DNA from: Lysobacterales bacterium 63-13
GTDB taxonomy: Bacteria; Pseudomonadota; Gammaproteobacteria; Xanthomonadales; Rhodanobacteraceae
Assembly: GCA_001899855.1 (NCBI GenBank)
Contig: MKWR01000006.1
Coordinates: 1 to 64,000 of the forward strand
DNA: 64,000 bases
Reading direction: 5' to 3'
Positions 34,359-42,241 of the stretch are shown here, in pieces; the stretch's first letter is position 1; the number at the start of each line of letters is the position of its first letter. A model generated the notes under the pieces. The model did no database searches and was not told the DNA's origin. It saw nothing but the letters and a program-made list of their open reading frames with translations. The translations under genes were made by a program, and so were the position numbers.

Positions 34359-34627
34359 GATTGTTCCGGCTGTAGATGGGTTGGAAGGCATACGCGTTGG
34401 CCAACTCAAGCTGGAAAACGCGGCGAGCATGCACCTGACCTGGCGTGGAACCAAAGACCCTGCAAACTGTCAAGGCCGCCAATCAGCTTGCCTGCTTGCC
34501 AATTGGCGGTCAATGGGCAGGTTCGGCGCGGCCACGACGGAGCTGGCGGCCCCAGGACTTGACTCGGCCTGCCTGCAAGGTGGGCAGGGCAATCCCCGTT
34601 TGCCGGACTGCGCTGCCGAGATGCGCT
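34359..34627. other. Intergenic leader with a hairpin
   Basis: This spacer holds the leader of the secreted-protein gene (minus). An 8-bp perfect inverted repeat CCGCCAAT/ATTGGCGG at 34476-34509 encloses a CTTGCCTGCTTGCC-type loop region. No ORF here is convincing. The hairpin may be the end signal of the upstream sulfotransferase gene, but there is no T-run. Confidence 0.4.
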
Positions 34628-36280
34628 TTACCGCTTCGAATCAGGTGTGGTCCCTTCCTGGACGAAATGGCGGCGAAAGTCGGCAAGGCTGTCGCCATAG
34701 GCCGCCGTGCTTGCGGTCGAGCGTCGCAAAGGTTGCCGGACCTGGGCGGAACTGGCCGTGCGCACGGCACGTTCGGCACGGTGCGATTGCAGGCAGGCCG
34801 CTTCCCAGTCCAGTTTGCAGAACGCCAGCAAGGCGCGGACTTCGCTTTCCAGGTCTGCCGTCAAGGTTTCATGCGATTGCACGCGCAGATGAGCCGGATG
34901 CCTCGCCGCCTGCACGCGCATGAAGCGATCATAGTCGCGCCAATATTGGGCGAGTTCCGCGGGATCGTAACTGTAGGCAACACGATTCGGGCCAAACAGT
35001 TGCTTGTAGCACGACCATGCGGTTTCCACGGCATCGCGCCGCGAATCGATGATGCGTGCAGCCGGCAGCATGGCGCGAATCGCGGCGGTGTACGGCCAGT
35101 TCTCCGGCATCTTGTCGCTGTGCATGGGCTTGTCCGCGCGCCAGCGTCGGGTGCGATCGAGGTATTCCTGGCCGAGTCGCTGCCAATCCGCCGCGCTCGC
35201 CTGCCCCACCCATTGCGGGAATGCGCGCCGCCGTCGACGCGATTCCTGCTCGATGACGACTGCCAGGTCAGGCAATTCATTGGCGCCTTCCACCCGGGAA
35301 TGCGCCGCGAGGATCTGTTCCACCAGGGTCGTGCCCGAGCGCGGCAAGCCAACAACGAAAATCACCTCGCTGCCGAGGTCGGCTGGTGCGGACTCGGTCA
35401 CGCCTTCGAACGCCCGGATGGTTTCCGCCACTTGCCGCGACCATTGCGCACCGTCCCAGGTCACCCGGCGACGGCTGAGGCGATTGGCGCTGTCGAACGC
35501 TGCGACTGCATCGGCATGCTCGCCCGCGTCTTCAGCGGCTCGGCCGAATGCATAGGCAAGCAATGATCGCTCGATGTCATTCCAATTCGCGGCGTTGTAC
35601 GCGCCTTTCAATCTCGCCAGTTCAGAGGCATCAAGGCGGATTGTCTTGATGTCCATCAAGCCAAACCACGCGGCTGGAATCTCCTGCTGGCGACGGATCA
35701 ACTCGCGATATTCGGCGGCGGTGTCGTCAATGCGACCCAACGCCTGCAAGCTGCGCGCGCGCAACAGGCGCGCACGCGCAAGATCCGCATCCGCGGCAAG
35801 CAACCGATTGGCAACATCCAGCGCCGCCTCCGAATCAGCGCCGGCATCGAGGACGATGCCGAGTTCGATCAAGGTGGCGGCATCGTTGCGATGCTCCAAC
35901 GCACGCCGAAGCGTCGCCGCTGCGTTTGCGATATCACCATTCGCGCTTTGCGCGCGACCGAGATCGATCAGGTTGTCGATGTCGCCAGGAACCACGTCTG
36001 CGACCGTCGCAAAATTGCGGATCGCTTCAGCCCAGTCGCCACGCAAGTAGCGGGCACGCCCGATCAGGCGCAAGGTTTTTGGATGCTCCGGTGCCAGCAC
36101 CATTGCCGGCACCAAGGCACCCTCGGCGGCAACCAGGTTGTTCGCTGCCAGCGCCTGCTCCGCATCCCGCAAGACCGCTACGGCTTTCGCCGGAATGGGT
36201 GGATAGCGAGGGGCTGGATTGCGCGGAACGCCATGGGACCTTGACGCTTTCTTCATCGCGCGATCATAGCCAGTCGCCAT
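34628..36280 (-). CDS. TPR-repeat sulfotransferase, copy 1
   Basis: A 550-residue protein. The N-terminal 270 or so residues are tetratricopeptide repeats (LRLIGRARYLRGDWAEAIRNF, IDNLIDLGRAQSANGDIANA). The C-terminus is a PAPS-dependent sulfotransferase: PRSGTTL (5'-phosphosulfate loop, 313-319), a possible catalytic Glu in EGANELPDL, and SRRDAVETAWSCY with the Arg and Ser that contact the 3'-phosphate. It resembles tyrosylprotein-sulfotransferase-like enzymes. No signal peptide; cytoplasmic. The ATG at codon 9 is an alternative start. It lies upstream of its secreted partner. Confidence 0.88.
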   Translation of the reverse strand: MATGYDRAMKKASRSHGVPRNPAPRYPPIPAKAVAVLRDAEQALAANNLVAAEGALVPAMVLAPEHPKTLRLIGRARYLRGDWAEAIRNFATVADVVPGDIDNLIDLGRAQSANGDIANAAATLRRALEHRNDAATLIELGIVLDAGADSEAALDVANRLLAADADLARARLLRARSLQALGRIDDTAAEYRELIRRQQEIPAAWFGLMDIKTIRLDASELARLKGAYNAANWNDIERSLLAYAFGRAAEDAGEHADAVAAFDSANRLSRRRVTWDGAQWSRQVAETIRAFEGVTESAPADLGSEVIFVVGLPRSGTTLVEQILAAHSRVEGANELPDLAVVIEQESRRRRRAFPQWVGQASAADWQRLGQEYLDRTRRWRADKPMHSDKMPENWPYTAAIRAMLPAARIIDSRRDAVETAWSCYKQLFGPNRVAYSYDPAELAQYWRDYDRFMRVQAARHPAHLRVQSHETLTADLESEVRALLAFCKLDWEAACLQSHRAERAVRTASSAQVRQPLRRSTASTAAYGDSLADFRRHFVQEGTTPDSKR

Positions 36281-36449
36281 CCGGCGGTCGATCCTGCAGC
36301 ATTGTGGCGGCGGCCTCGCGAGAAAGTCCGTTCAACCCTGGCCGACCATGACCAGGATCCGGGCCAGTCGCAACTGGACTTCACCTAACCGGGCAGATGA
36401 AGACGATACGACAGCCGAGTCAGGTATGGACAATCTCCCCGACGATGCA

Positions 36450-36478
36450 AAAAAAACGCCCCTCGCGGGGCGTTTTTC
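36450..36478. terminator. Rho-independent terminator
   Basis: AAAAACGCCCC-TCGC-GGGGCGTTTTT, a perfect 11-bp stem including A/T tracts. It sits 24 bp past the stop of the minus-strand secreted protein copy 2. The rest of 36281-36501 has no gene. Confidence 0.9.
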
Positions 36479-36501
36479 AAACCATCGCGCTGAAGCGGAA
36501 A

Positions 36502-37071
36502 TCAGTCAATCGAGTAGCTTTGCAGGGAGACTGGTGTGGTGCCGGCGGTGATGGCAGCACCAGTGTCGTCATAACAGTATCGGGCGATCGTAGCCGGAAA
36601 TCCTGCCGCAGCTCCGCTAATCATTTCGACCCAACCGTAGTTCATTGTCGCGGTGCCTTCGTTCATGAATTTGACGCCCAAGAAACGAGTGCCCGCCGTC
36701 TGAAACGATGTGCCCCGAGTCTGGAATTGATTATAGAAATTGGGAGCTGGAGTTGGTGAAACCGCATCACCCGATGCGAGTACCACCGTCTCCGCTGTGA
36801 CGCCTGGGGATCCGGTTGCCAATATGCCCGAGGGTGAAGCAGCACCGTAGAACGTAAGGCCTGCGTTGTTGTTGTACGGATTGATGTCCCAACCTGCTCC
36901 ACCAGAGGTGTCTCCAGTAACCAAGTTCAGATAAACGCCACTTATGTCGCTGGGAACGTCAAGATTTGGGCTGGCGCAGACAACTGCCGCCATCGCCGTA
37001 CTGGAAGCAACTGCCAGCATCGAGGCAGCGAATACCGCCGCAGCGGACGAAGCGAATTTACGGTTGATCAT
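36502..37071 (-). CDS. Small secreted protein of the sulfotransferase module, copy 2
   Basis: A 189-residue paralogue of 33762-34358. The start at MINRKFASSAAAVF has GGGAGA upstream and gives a signal peptide ending near AMAA. The mature part has ISGVYLNLVTG, GWDINPYN, LGVKFMNEG, MNYGWVEM, IARYCYDD and the C-terminus TPVSLQSYSID. The middle third differs strongly from copy 1. GC content is lower than the flanking housekeeping genes. It follows sulfotransferase copy 2 by 116 bp, the same order as in unit 1. Confidence 0.78.
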   Translation of the reverse strand: MINRKFASSAAAVFAASMLAVASSTAMAAVVCASPNLDVPSDISGVYLNLVTGDTSGGAGWDINPYNNNAGLTFYGAASPSGILATGSPGVTAETVVLASGDAVSPTPAPNFYNQFQTRGTSFQTAGTRFLGVKFMNEGTATMNYGWVEMISGAAAGFPATIARYCYDDTGAAITAGTTPVSLQSYSID

Positions 37072-37187
37072 TTTCAAAAGTCTCCCAACTCGATCGGTCA
37101 GCAAAGAAATCGATAAGAACGAATGGAGCGAGCTCCCCAATTGCCAGCGCGCTTACTTTCGAAACATGCAGCAATATCACGCTCACG

Positions 37188-38780
37188 TCAAACCTCCTCG
37201 GAGGTCACGATATTTCCAAGAGCGATTGCCAGCGGCCCGAGAGTATCCCCATAGCGCGCTGCACGAGCCGTGTTCCGCCGCAACGGTTCGCGCACCTGAG
37301 CTGCACTCGCAGTCTTTACGACTCGTTTCAGATCGTGAAATTCCAGACAGGCCGGCTCGAATTCCAGGCCACAAAAATGGAGCAATTCGTGCACCTGGCC
37401 TTCCAGGTCCGCTTGAAGCGCTTCATGCGACTGCGTGCGACATCGTTCGGGATGAAGGTTCTCCCAGACTCGCCAGAGTTGCCGGCAGTCTTTGGCGTAA
37501 TGAGCAAGTTCAACCCAGTCGTAACTGTAATTGATGCATCCTGGAGAGAACATCTGCTTGTGGCATGACCAACAGGTTTCGAGCAGATCGCGTTCGGTGA
37601 AAATGAAGCGTGCCAATGGGAACATCCGGCGCAGGGCACCAATGTACTTCCAGTTCGAAGGCATCTTGTCGATGAATCGTCCCGTTTTGTGCCAGCGCTG
37701 CGTGCGGTCAAGGTAGGATTCACCCAACCGCCGCCAGTCATCTTCAGTCGCATCGGCGACCCAAGAAGGAAATTCCTGACCCCGTCGATGCGATTCGGCC
37801 ACGATCACATGGTCCACGTATGGCAGCTCGCCGGCACCCATGACTCCCGAATGTGCCGAAAGGATTTGTTCCACCAAGGTGCTGCCCGAACGCGGCAGAC
37901 CGACTATGAAAATGACGGGAAATCCGGACTGGTCAGAGGGGGCTTCGGTCAATTTGGTGAAAGCGGCGGCTATCTGTCTTATTTTGGCGCTGTGCGATTC
38001 GGAAGACCACACGATATTCCGCCTCAACAGTTGATTCGCTCTTTGTACTGCCCGAACAGCGTCCGGATATCGCCCGGCAGATTCATAGGCCTGACCCAAC
38101 GCGAATCCAGCAACGAATCGATCAGTCTCGGATGTACGTGGGTCGCTTTCCAGTTTTTCAATTGACAGAAGCTCCTGATCTGCCAGTCGAACGGTTTTCA
38201 GATCAAGCAAGCCAAACCATGCCTTTGCCGCTTGAGCCGGGTGACGGGCCAAGCGTCGATATTCCTTTGCGGCTTCTTCGATCCGACCGGTCGTGGTCAA
38301 CACGCGTGCGCGCAGGAAGTGACTGGGCATGTGCTGCGGGGCGAGTCGTATCGCTTGTTGTGCGGCTTCAAGAGCATCTTCGCCCTGCGAGTTGCGATCA
38401 CAGGTGGTGCCGAGTTCGAACCACAATTGCGCGTCCGGGCGAAGCGCCAATGCCTCCCGATACTGATCGATTGCGGAGTCAAGTTGCGTGTCATCGGCCA
38501 AGGCGCGTGCCAACTCCTGGCGGAGTTCGAAATCACGCGGATTCCGGGCAACTGCATCCTTCAGGAACGCCACAGCGTCTGTCGTTCTACCCCGTCGGCG
38601 CAGCACCTTCCCAAGCAAGCCCATGGCTCGCGGGTGATCGGCAGCCAGTGCCATCGCGAAGTTTGCGGACCGCTCGGCACCGGCAAGGTCATTGCACTGC
38701 AGGTACCGGTCGCCATCGTGCAGGAATTTCCGGATGTTGGCAGGAATGCCGGCAGGTGTTGCGGACTTTGTCATGGCCAT
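37188..38780 (-). CDS. TPR-repeat sulfotransferase, copy 2
   Basis: A 530-residue paralogue of the protein at 34628-36280. TPR repeats cover about 1-260 (NDLAGAERSANFAMALAADH, DSAIDQYREALALRPD). The shared linker KAWFGLLDLKTVRL precedes the sulfotransferase domain with PRSGSTL (296-302), GAGELPYV and ERDLLETCWSCHKQMF. The C-terminal KTASAAQVREPLRRNTARA closely matches copy 1. Cytoplasmic, PAPS-dependent by family; acceptor unknown, with the co-located secreted proteins as the obvious candidates. It starts 121 bp downstream of the rlmH stop. Confidence 0.88.
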   Translation of the reverse strand: MAMTKSATPAGIPANIRKFLHDGDRYLQCNDLAGAERSANFAMALAADHPRAMGLLGKVLRRRGRTTDAVAFLKDAVARNPRDFELRQELARALADDTQLDSAIDQYREALALRPDAQLWFELGTTCDRNSQGEDALEAAQQAIRLAPQHMPSHFLRARVLTTTGRIEEAAKEYRRLARHPAQAAKAWFGLLDLKTVRLADQELLSIEKLESDPRTSETDRFVAGFALGQAYESAGRYPDAVRAVQRANQLLRRNIVWSSESHSAKIRQIAAAFTKLTEAPSDQSGFPVIFIVGLPRSGSTLVEQILSAHSGVMGAGELPYVDHVIVAESHRRGQEFPSWVADATEDDWRRLGESYLDRTQRWHKTGRFIDKMPSNWKYIGALRRMFPLARFIFTERDLLETCWSCHKQMFSPGCINYSYDWVELAHYAKDCRQLWRVWENLHPERCRTQSHEALQADLEGQVHELLHFCGLEFEPACLEFHDLKRVVKTASAAQVREPLRRNTARAARYGDTLGPLAIALGNIVTSEEV

Positions 38781-38901
38781 GGATCGTCATGGATGCGCGA
38801 CGTCAACGCCATCGCGTCACTACTGTAGCAACGAGCGTGCGGCACACCAACAACAGCTGCGGCGTTGCGCACGTCGACATGAAATCGGCAGCTCCTGCAC
38901 T

Positions 38902-39372
38902 TCACGCGCGGTGATATGGATGACCGGCGAGGATCGTGGTGGCGCGGTAGAGCTGTTCGGCGACGATCAGTCGCACGAGCATGTGCGGAAGGGTCAGCGG
39001 GCCGAGTGACCAGCGCTGGTTGGCGCGCTTGAGGACATCCTCGGCGTGGCCATCGGGACCGCCGATGAGGATGGCCAGGTCGCGACCGAGCATGCGCCAT
39101 TCACCAAGTTGCGCGGCGAGCTGTTCGCTGCTCCAGGTCTTGCCGCGCCCGTCGAGGGCGACGATGTGGGCACCTGCCGGAATTGCGGCGAGGACGGCAG
39201 TGCCTTCATCGGCCATGGCGCGGACCGGATCGCGACTCTTGCCGCGATTGCCGAGCGCGACCTCGATCAGTTCGAGGGGCAACTCGCGCGACAGGCGCTT
39301 GCGGTATTCGGCAAACCCTTCGCCGACCCAGGCCGGCATGCGTTCACCGACCGAAATCAGTCGCGTGCGCAC
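38902..39372 (-). CDS. rlmH: 23S rRNA (pseudouridine1915-N3)-methyltransferase
   Basis: A 156-residue SPOUT methyltransferase. It has the family C-terminal pattern (LIGGPDGHAEDVLKRANQRW, LTLPHMLVRLIVAEQLYRA, GHPYHRA) and the normal length. It lies 12 bp after rsfS, the standard pairing. It modifies pseudouridine 1915 in helix 69 of 70S ribosomes. Confidence 0.96.
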   Translation of the reverse strand: MRTRLISVGERMPAWVGEGFAEYRKRLSRELPLELIEVALGNRGKSRDPVRAMADEGTAVLAAIPAGAHIVALDGRGKTWSSEQLAAQLGEWRMLGRDLAILIGGPDGHAEDVLKRANQRWSLGPLTLPHMLVRLIVAEQLYRATTILAGHPYHRA

Positions 39373-39384
39373 GCCGGATCCGGC

Positions 39385-39984
39385 TCAACCATCAAGTTTT
39401 TCGGGATGCTCGTCGTCACCGACCGTCCACAGGCGCTCGAGGCCGTAGAACTCGCGGGTGCGCGGCAGCATGACGTGGACGACGATGTCGCCGAGATCGA
39501 CCAGCACCCATTCCGCCTCGCGCTCGCCTTCGACGCCGATTGGCGGCAGGCCGGCCTTCTTGGCGGCGCGCACGACTTCGTCGGCGATCGAGCGCACGTG
39601 CCGCGTCGAGGTGCCGCTGGTGATGACAATCAGGTCGGTGACCGAGGTCTTGCCGCGCACGTCGATCTCCCGGGTCTCGCGAGCCTTGAGATCGTCCAGC
39701 GCCGTGGTCACGGTGCGATGCAGGCGGGCGAAGACATCCTGCTCGAGATCGGGTTTGATGCGCTTTTTCGGCGCCGCCTTGCTCACGGCCTTCTTTGCAG
39801 CCGGTTTGGCGACCGCGCTCTTGCTGCGGGTCTTGGCCGGAACCATCGCCTTGGCGGGCGACTTGGCCGGCAGCCGGGTTGCATCCTTCTTCGCTGTCGT
39901 TGCCTTGCGCGCCACCGGGGCTTTCCTTGCCGCGGTGGTGTTGCCTGCCCGGCGCGGCCGGACGCGTGTTTCAGACGTACTCAA
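39385..39984 (-). CDS. rsfS: Ribosome silencing factor RsfS with histone-H1-like N-terminal extension
   Basis: A 199-residue protein. The RsfS domain (about 80-199; TVTTALDDLKARETREIDVR, DLIVITSGTSTRHVRSIADE, DLGDIVVHVMLPRTREFYGL) binds uL14 and blocks subunit joining when nutrients fall. The first 75 or so residues are an added Lys/Ala/Pro-rich tail with PAKS, PAAKK and KAAPKKR repeats, like histone H1. Usual RsfS is about 105-120 residues. The extension has normal local composition and no internal stop, and a start after it lacks a good candidate. nadD, the usual upstream neighbour, is absent. Confidence 0.92.
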   Translation of the reverse strand: MSTSETRVRPRRAGNTTAARKAPVARKATTAKKDATRLPAKSPAKAMVPAKTRSKSAVAKPAAKKAVSKAAPKKRIKPDLEQDVFARLHRTVTTALDDLKARETREIDVRGKTSVTDLIVITSGTSTRHVRSIADEVVRAAKKAGLPPIGVEGEREAEWVLVDLGDIVVHVMLPRTREFYGLERLWTVGDDEHPEKLDG

Positions 39985-40073
39985 GGGAAAATCAACCTCG
40001 TCACAAGGGCGCGCCGGAACCAGCGCGGGCCCAGTATAGGGCCAAACGCCACGGCGTCAGCACTCGACCGGGA

Positions 40074-40925
40074 TCAGGGTTCCGCACCCACGGCGATCGC
40101 CCGCTCCGGGTCGCTGATCCATCCACTCCAGGATGGAGCGAACAATCGCGATCCGTGCAGCCCGGCGACTTCCATCGCCAGCAGGTTGTGGCAGGCGGTG
40201 ACGCCGGAGCCGCACATGTGCACGACGGCAGAAGGCACTTGCGGCTCGATGAGCGCCGTGAACTCGGCCGCCAGTTGCGCGGCGGGCTTGAAGCGGCCAT
40301 TGGCATCGAGATTGTCGGTGAACGGCCGATTGCGCGCGCCGGGGATGTGGCCGGCAACTCGATCCAGCGGCTCGACCTCGCCGCGAAAGCGCGGCGCGCC
40401 GCGCGCATCGAGCAGGCAGATCGACCCCGCCGCAAGCTCTGCCTGCAGGCCCTTGTAGCCGACCAGTTGCTGGCGATCGTAGGCAACGGAAACCCGTGTC
40501 CGTGCCGGCACCTGCTGGCTGTTTTCCGTCGGCAGGCCGCTGGCTTTCCAGGCCGACCAGCCGCCATCGAGCACGCCCACCGCTTGTGCCCCGACCAGGC
40601 GCAGCATCCACCACAGGCGCGATGCGGCGAGCGCGCCACCGGCATCGTCATAGGCGATCAATGGGCGATCAGGACGCCAGCCCCAGCGCGACAGGACATC
40701 CGAGAAAACGGCCTCGTCAGGCAAGGGGTGGCGGCCCTGCCCTGCCTTGCCCAGGTCGGACAGATCGCTGTCGAGTTCCGCATGGATCGCACCGGGAATA
40801 TGGGCGGCGGACCAGGCCTGGCGGCCGCTGTCCGGCGAACTCAAATCCTTGCGGCAATCCACAACCAGGGCGTCGTCCTGGTCGATCAGGACGGCCAGCT
40901 CGTCAACCGAGATCAAGGTCTTCAC
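40074..40925 (-). CDS. sseA: Thiosulfate/3-mercaptopyruvate sulfurtransferase
   Basis: A 283-residue double-rhodanese protein. The C-terminal active-site loop CGSGVTAC matches 3-mercaptopyruvate sulfurtransferases, while the N-terminal rhodanese domain is inactive but has the typical GHIPGA-like AAHIPGAIH. It transfers sulfane sulfur from mercaptopyruvate to thiols or cyanide. The start overlaps the stop of the upstream Nudix gene (ATGA), so it is co-expressed. Confidence 0.88.
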   Translation of the reverse strand: MKTLISVDELAVLIDQDDALVVDCRKDLSSPDSGRQAWSAAHIPGAIHAELDSDLSDLGKAGQGRHPLPDEAVFSDVLSRWGWRPDRPLIAYDDAGGALAASRLWWMLRLVGAQAVGVLDGGWSAWKASGLPTENSQQVPARTRVSVAYDRQQLVGYKGLQAELAAGSICLLDARGAPRFRGEVEPLDRVAGHIPGARNRPFTDNLDANGRFKPAAQLAAEFTALIEPQVPSAVVHMCGSGVTACHNLLAMEVAGLHGSRLFAPSWSGWISDPERAIAVGAEP

Positions 40926-41539
40926 CGGTATGCCTCCAGTCGTCGCAGCAGATTCTGCAGGATTGCCGCCGTCGCGCCCCAGATGCGCTTGCCGTCGTAG
41001 CTGAACTCGAATATCTCGCGGCCACGGCCATGCCAGAGGATTTCGGAACGCCGCAGGCAGCCAGGGGTGAGGATGATCTCCAGCGGCACCTCGAAGATCT
41101 CGGCCACTTCATCCGGATGGGGATTGAGCTTGAAGCCATCGCGCACGATTCCGACCACCGGGGTCACGCTGAATCCGGAAATCGTGTCGAAGCAGTCGAG
41201 GTAACCGAAGGCCTCGACAAAACTGGCGTTGATGCCGGTTTCCTCGTCGGTCTCGCGCAACGCAGCGGCAATCGGATCGCGATCGGCTGCTTCCATGGCC
41301 CCACCCGGGAAACTGATCTGGCCGGCATGATGGCGCATGGTCTCGTTGCGCCGGGTGAACAACATGCTCAACGCGTCGCCGCGGCAGATCACCGGCAAGA
41401 GGACCGCGGCCTGGCGCAGCGGCGTGTTGTCCGACCACAGCTCGGGGAACTCGGTGGCGTTCCAGCCCGGCGGCTGCGGTGGATCGGCCAGCGGCCGCAC
41501 GGCACGGCGCAAGCGGACGATGTCGATGTGCTCGCTCAT
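40922..41539 (-). CDS. CoA pyrophosphatase (Nudix hydrolase)
   Basis: A 205-residue Nudix protein. ISFPGGAMEAADRD followed by ALRETDEETGI is the CoA-pyrophosphatase variant of the Nudix box, and AAVLLPVICRGDALSMLFTR precedes it. It hydrolyses CoA (and oxidised CoA) to 3',5'-ADP and 4'-phosphopantetheine. I start at MSEHIDIVRL, which overlaps the DUF1289 gene stop (ATGA). NudL-like. Confidence 0.9.
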   Translation of the reverse strand: MSEHIDIVRLRRAVRPLADPPQPPGWNATEFPELWSDNTPLRQAAVLLPVICRGDALSMLFTRRNETMRHHAGQISFPGGAMEAADRDPIAAALRETDEETGINASFVEAFGYLDCFDTISGFSVTPVVGIVRDGFKLNPHPDEVAEIFEVPLEIILTPGCLRRSEILWHGRGREIFEFSYDGKRIWGATAAILQNLLRRLEAYR

Positions 41540-41724
41540 TCCCGGCACGCCTCGCGTTGCGGCAGCACCACATCCATCAGGTGTGCACGCTCGGTGCGAC
41601 TCATGCCGAGCCAGCCGGCAATCTCGGCGGCGCTGCGAAAACAACCGACGCAAAGCCCGCTGTCATCGAGATGGCAGATGCCGATGCACGGACTGAGAAC
41701 AGGTTGTGGAAAATCGATGTGCAT
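41536..41724 (-). CDS. DUF1289 small cysteine-rich protein
   Basis: A 62-residue protein starting MHIDFPQPVLSPCIGICHLD. Cysteines in SPCIGIC and GLCVGCFR follow the DUF1289 pattern and probably bind a metal or Fe-S cluster. The remaining sequence, IAGWLGMSRTERAHLM, is the conserved helix. The longer ORF-track start crosses the divergent promoter region. First gene of the DUF1289-Nudix-sulfurtransferase run. Confidence 0.88.
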   Translation of the reverse strand: MHIDFPQPVLSPCIGICHLDDSGLCVGCFRSAAEIAGWLGMSRTERAHLMDVVLPQREACRE

Positions 41725-41786
41725 GGAAACCGGCTGTCCTGTCGACGCGCTTGCGCCTGCTGTTACATTAAGCTCGATATGAACTG

Positions 41787-42164
41787 ATGGTGCCACGCAT
41801 GCTTGGAATGGCAACGAAAGTCGTCAGCGATTACGGGAAGGTGCTTGCGCAGGTAGAACCCGGAGTCTACGGGCTGCCGGAGAGCTTGTTGCCACATGCC
41901 CGCGAATCGATCCGTTTCGCAATCCTGACCCTGCTCAGGGAATTGGGCGCCGATCACCAGGAAGTCAAGGAGGGCCTGCGCCAGGGCTATGTCTACCTGG
42001 CCCAGTTTGTCGGTGACGAGGAGGCGACCATGGTTCGCGACGGGCAGGCCAGCGTCAGCGACGGCAGGCTGGATGAAAGCAGCACCGAACCGGCCATGCG
42101 CATCATCAATCGCATCAAGCTCGACATGGAACGTGCCGTCGAGGAAATGCGCGACTTCCCCTGA
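41787..42164 (+). CDS. Hypothetical cytoplasmic protein
   Basis: A 125-residue protein I do not recognise. No signal or membrane segment. GVYGLPESLLPHARESIRFAI, LGADHQEVKEGLRQGYVYL and the helical C-terminus RIINRIKLDMERAVEEM suggest an all-helical acidic protein. Four ATG/GTG codons at the start (MVPRMLGM) make the exact start uncertain. Divergent from the DUF1289 gene; followed by a strong terminator shared with the FKBP gene. Confidence 0.75.
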   Translation: MVPRMLGMATKVVSDYGKVLAQVEPGVYGLPESLLPHARESIRFAILTLLRELGADHQEVKEGLRQGYVYLAQFVGDEEATMVRDGQASVSDGRLDESSTEPAMRIINRIKLDMERAVEEMRDFP

Positions 42165-42191
42165 TCGATGCCGGCACGCCGGCCGGAAATG

Positions 42192-42219
42192 AAAACGCCG
42201 CGGATTGCCGCGGCGTTTC
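42192..42219. terminator. Bidirectional rho-independent terminator
   Basis: AAACGCCGCGG-ATTG-CCGCGGCGTTT, a perfect 11-bp stem with A- and T-tracts, between the convergent genes 41787-42164 and 42242-42922. Confidence 0.9.
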
Positions 42220-42241
42220 GTTTGCGCAACTGCTCAATCGA

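Noticed and set aside
33762-39372. SCC-like insertion at the 3' end of rlmH
   Set aside because: The module lies just past the rlmH stop, where staphylococcal SCC elements insert, but there is no recombinase gene and I see no flanking direct repeat.
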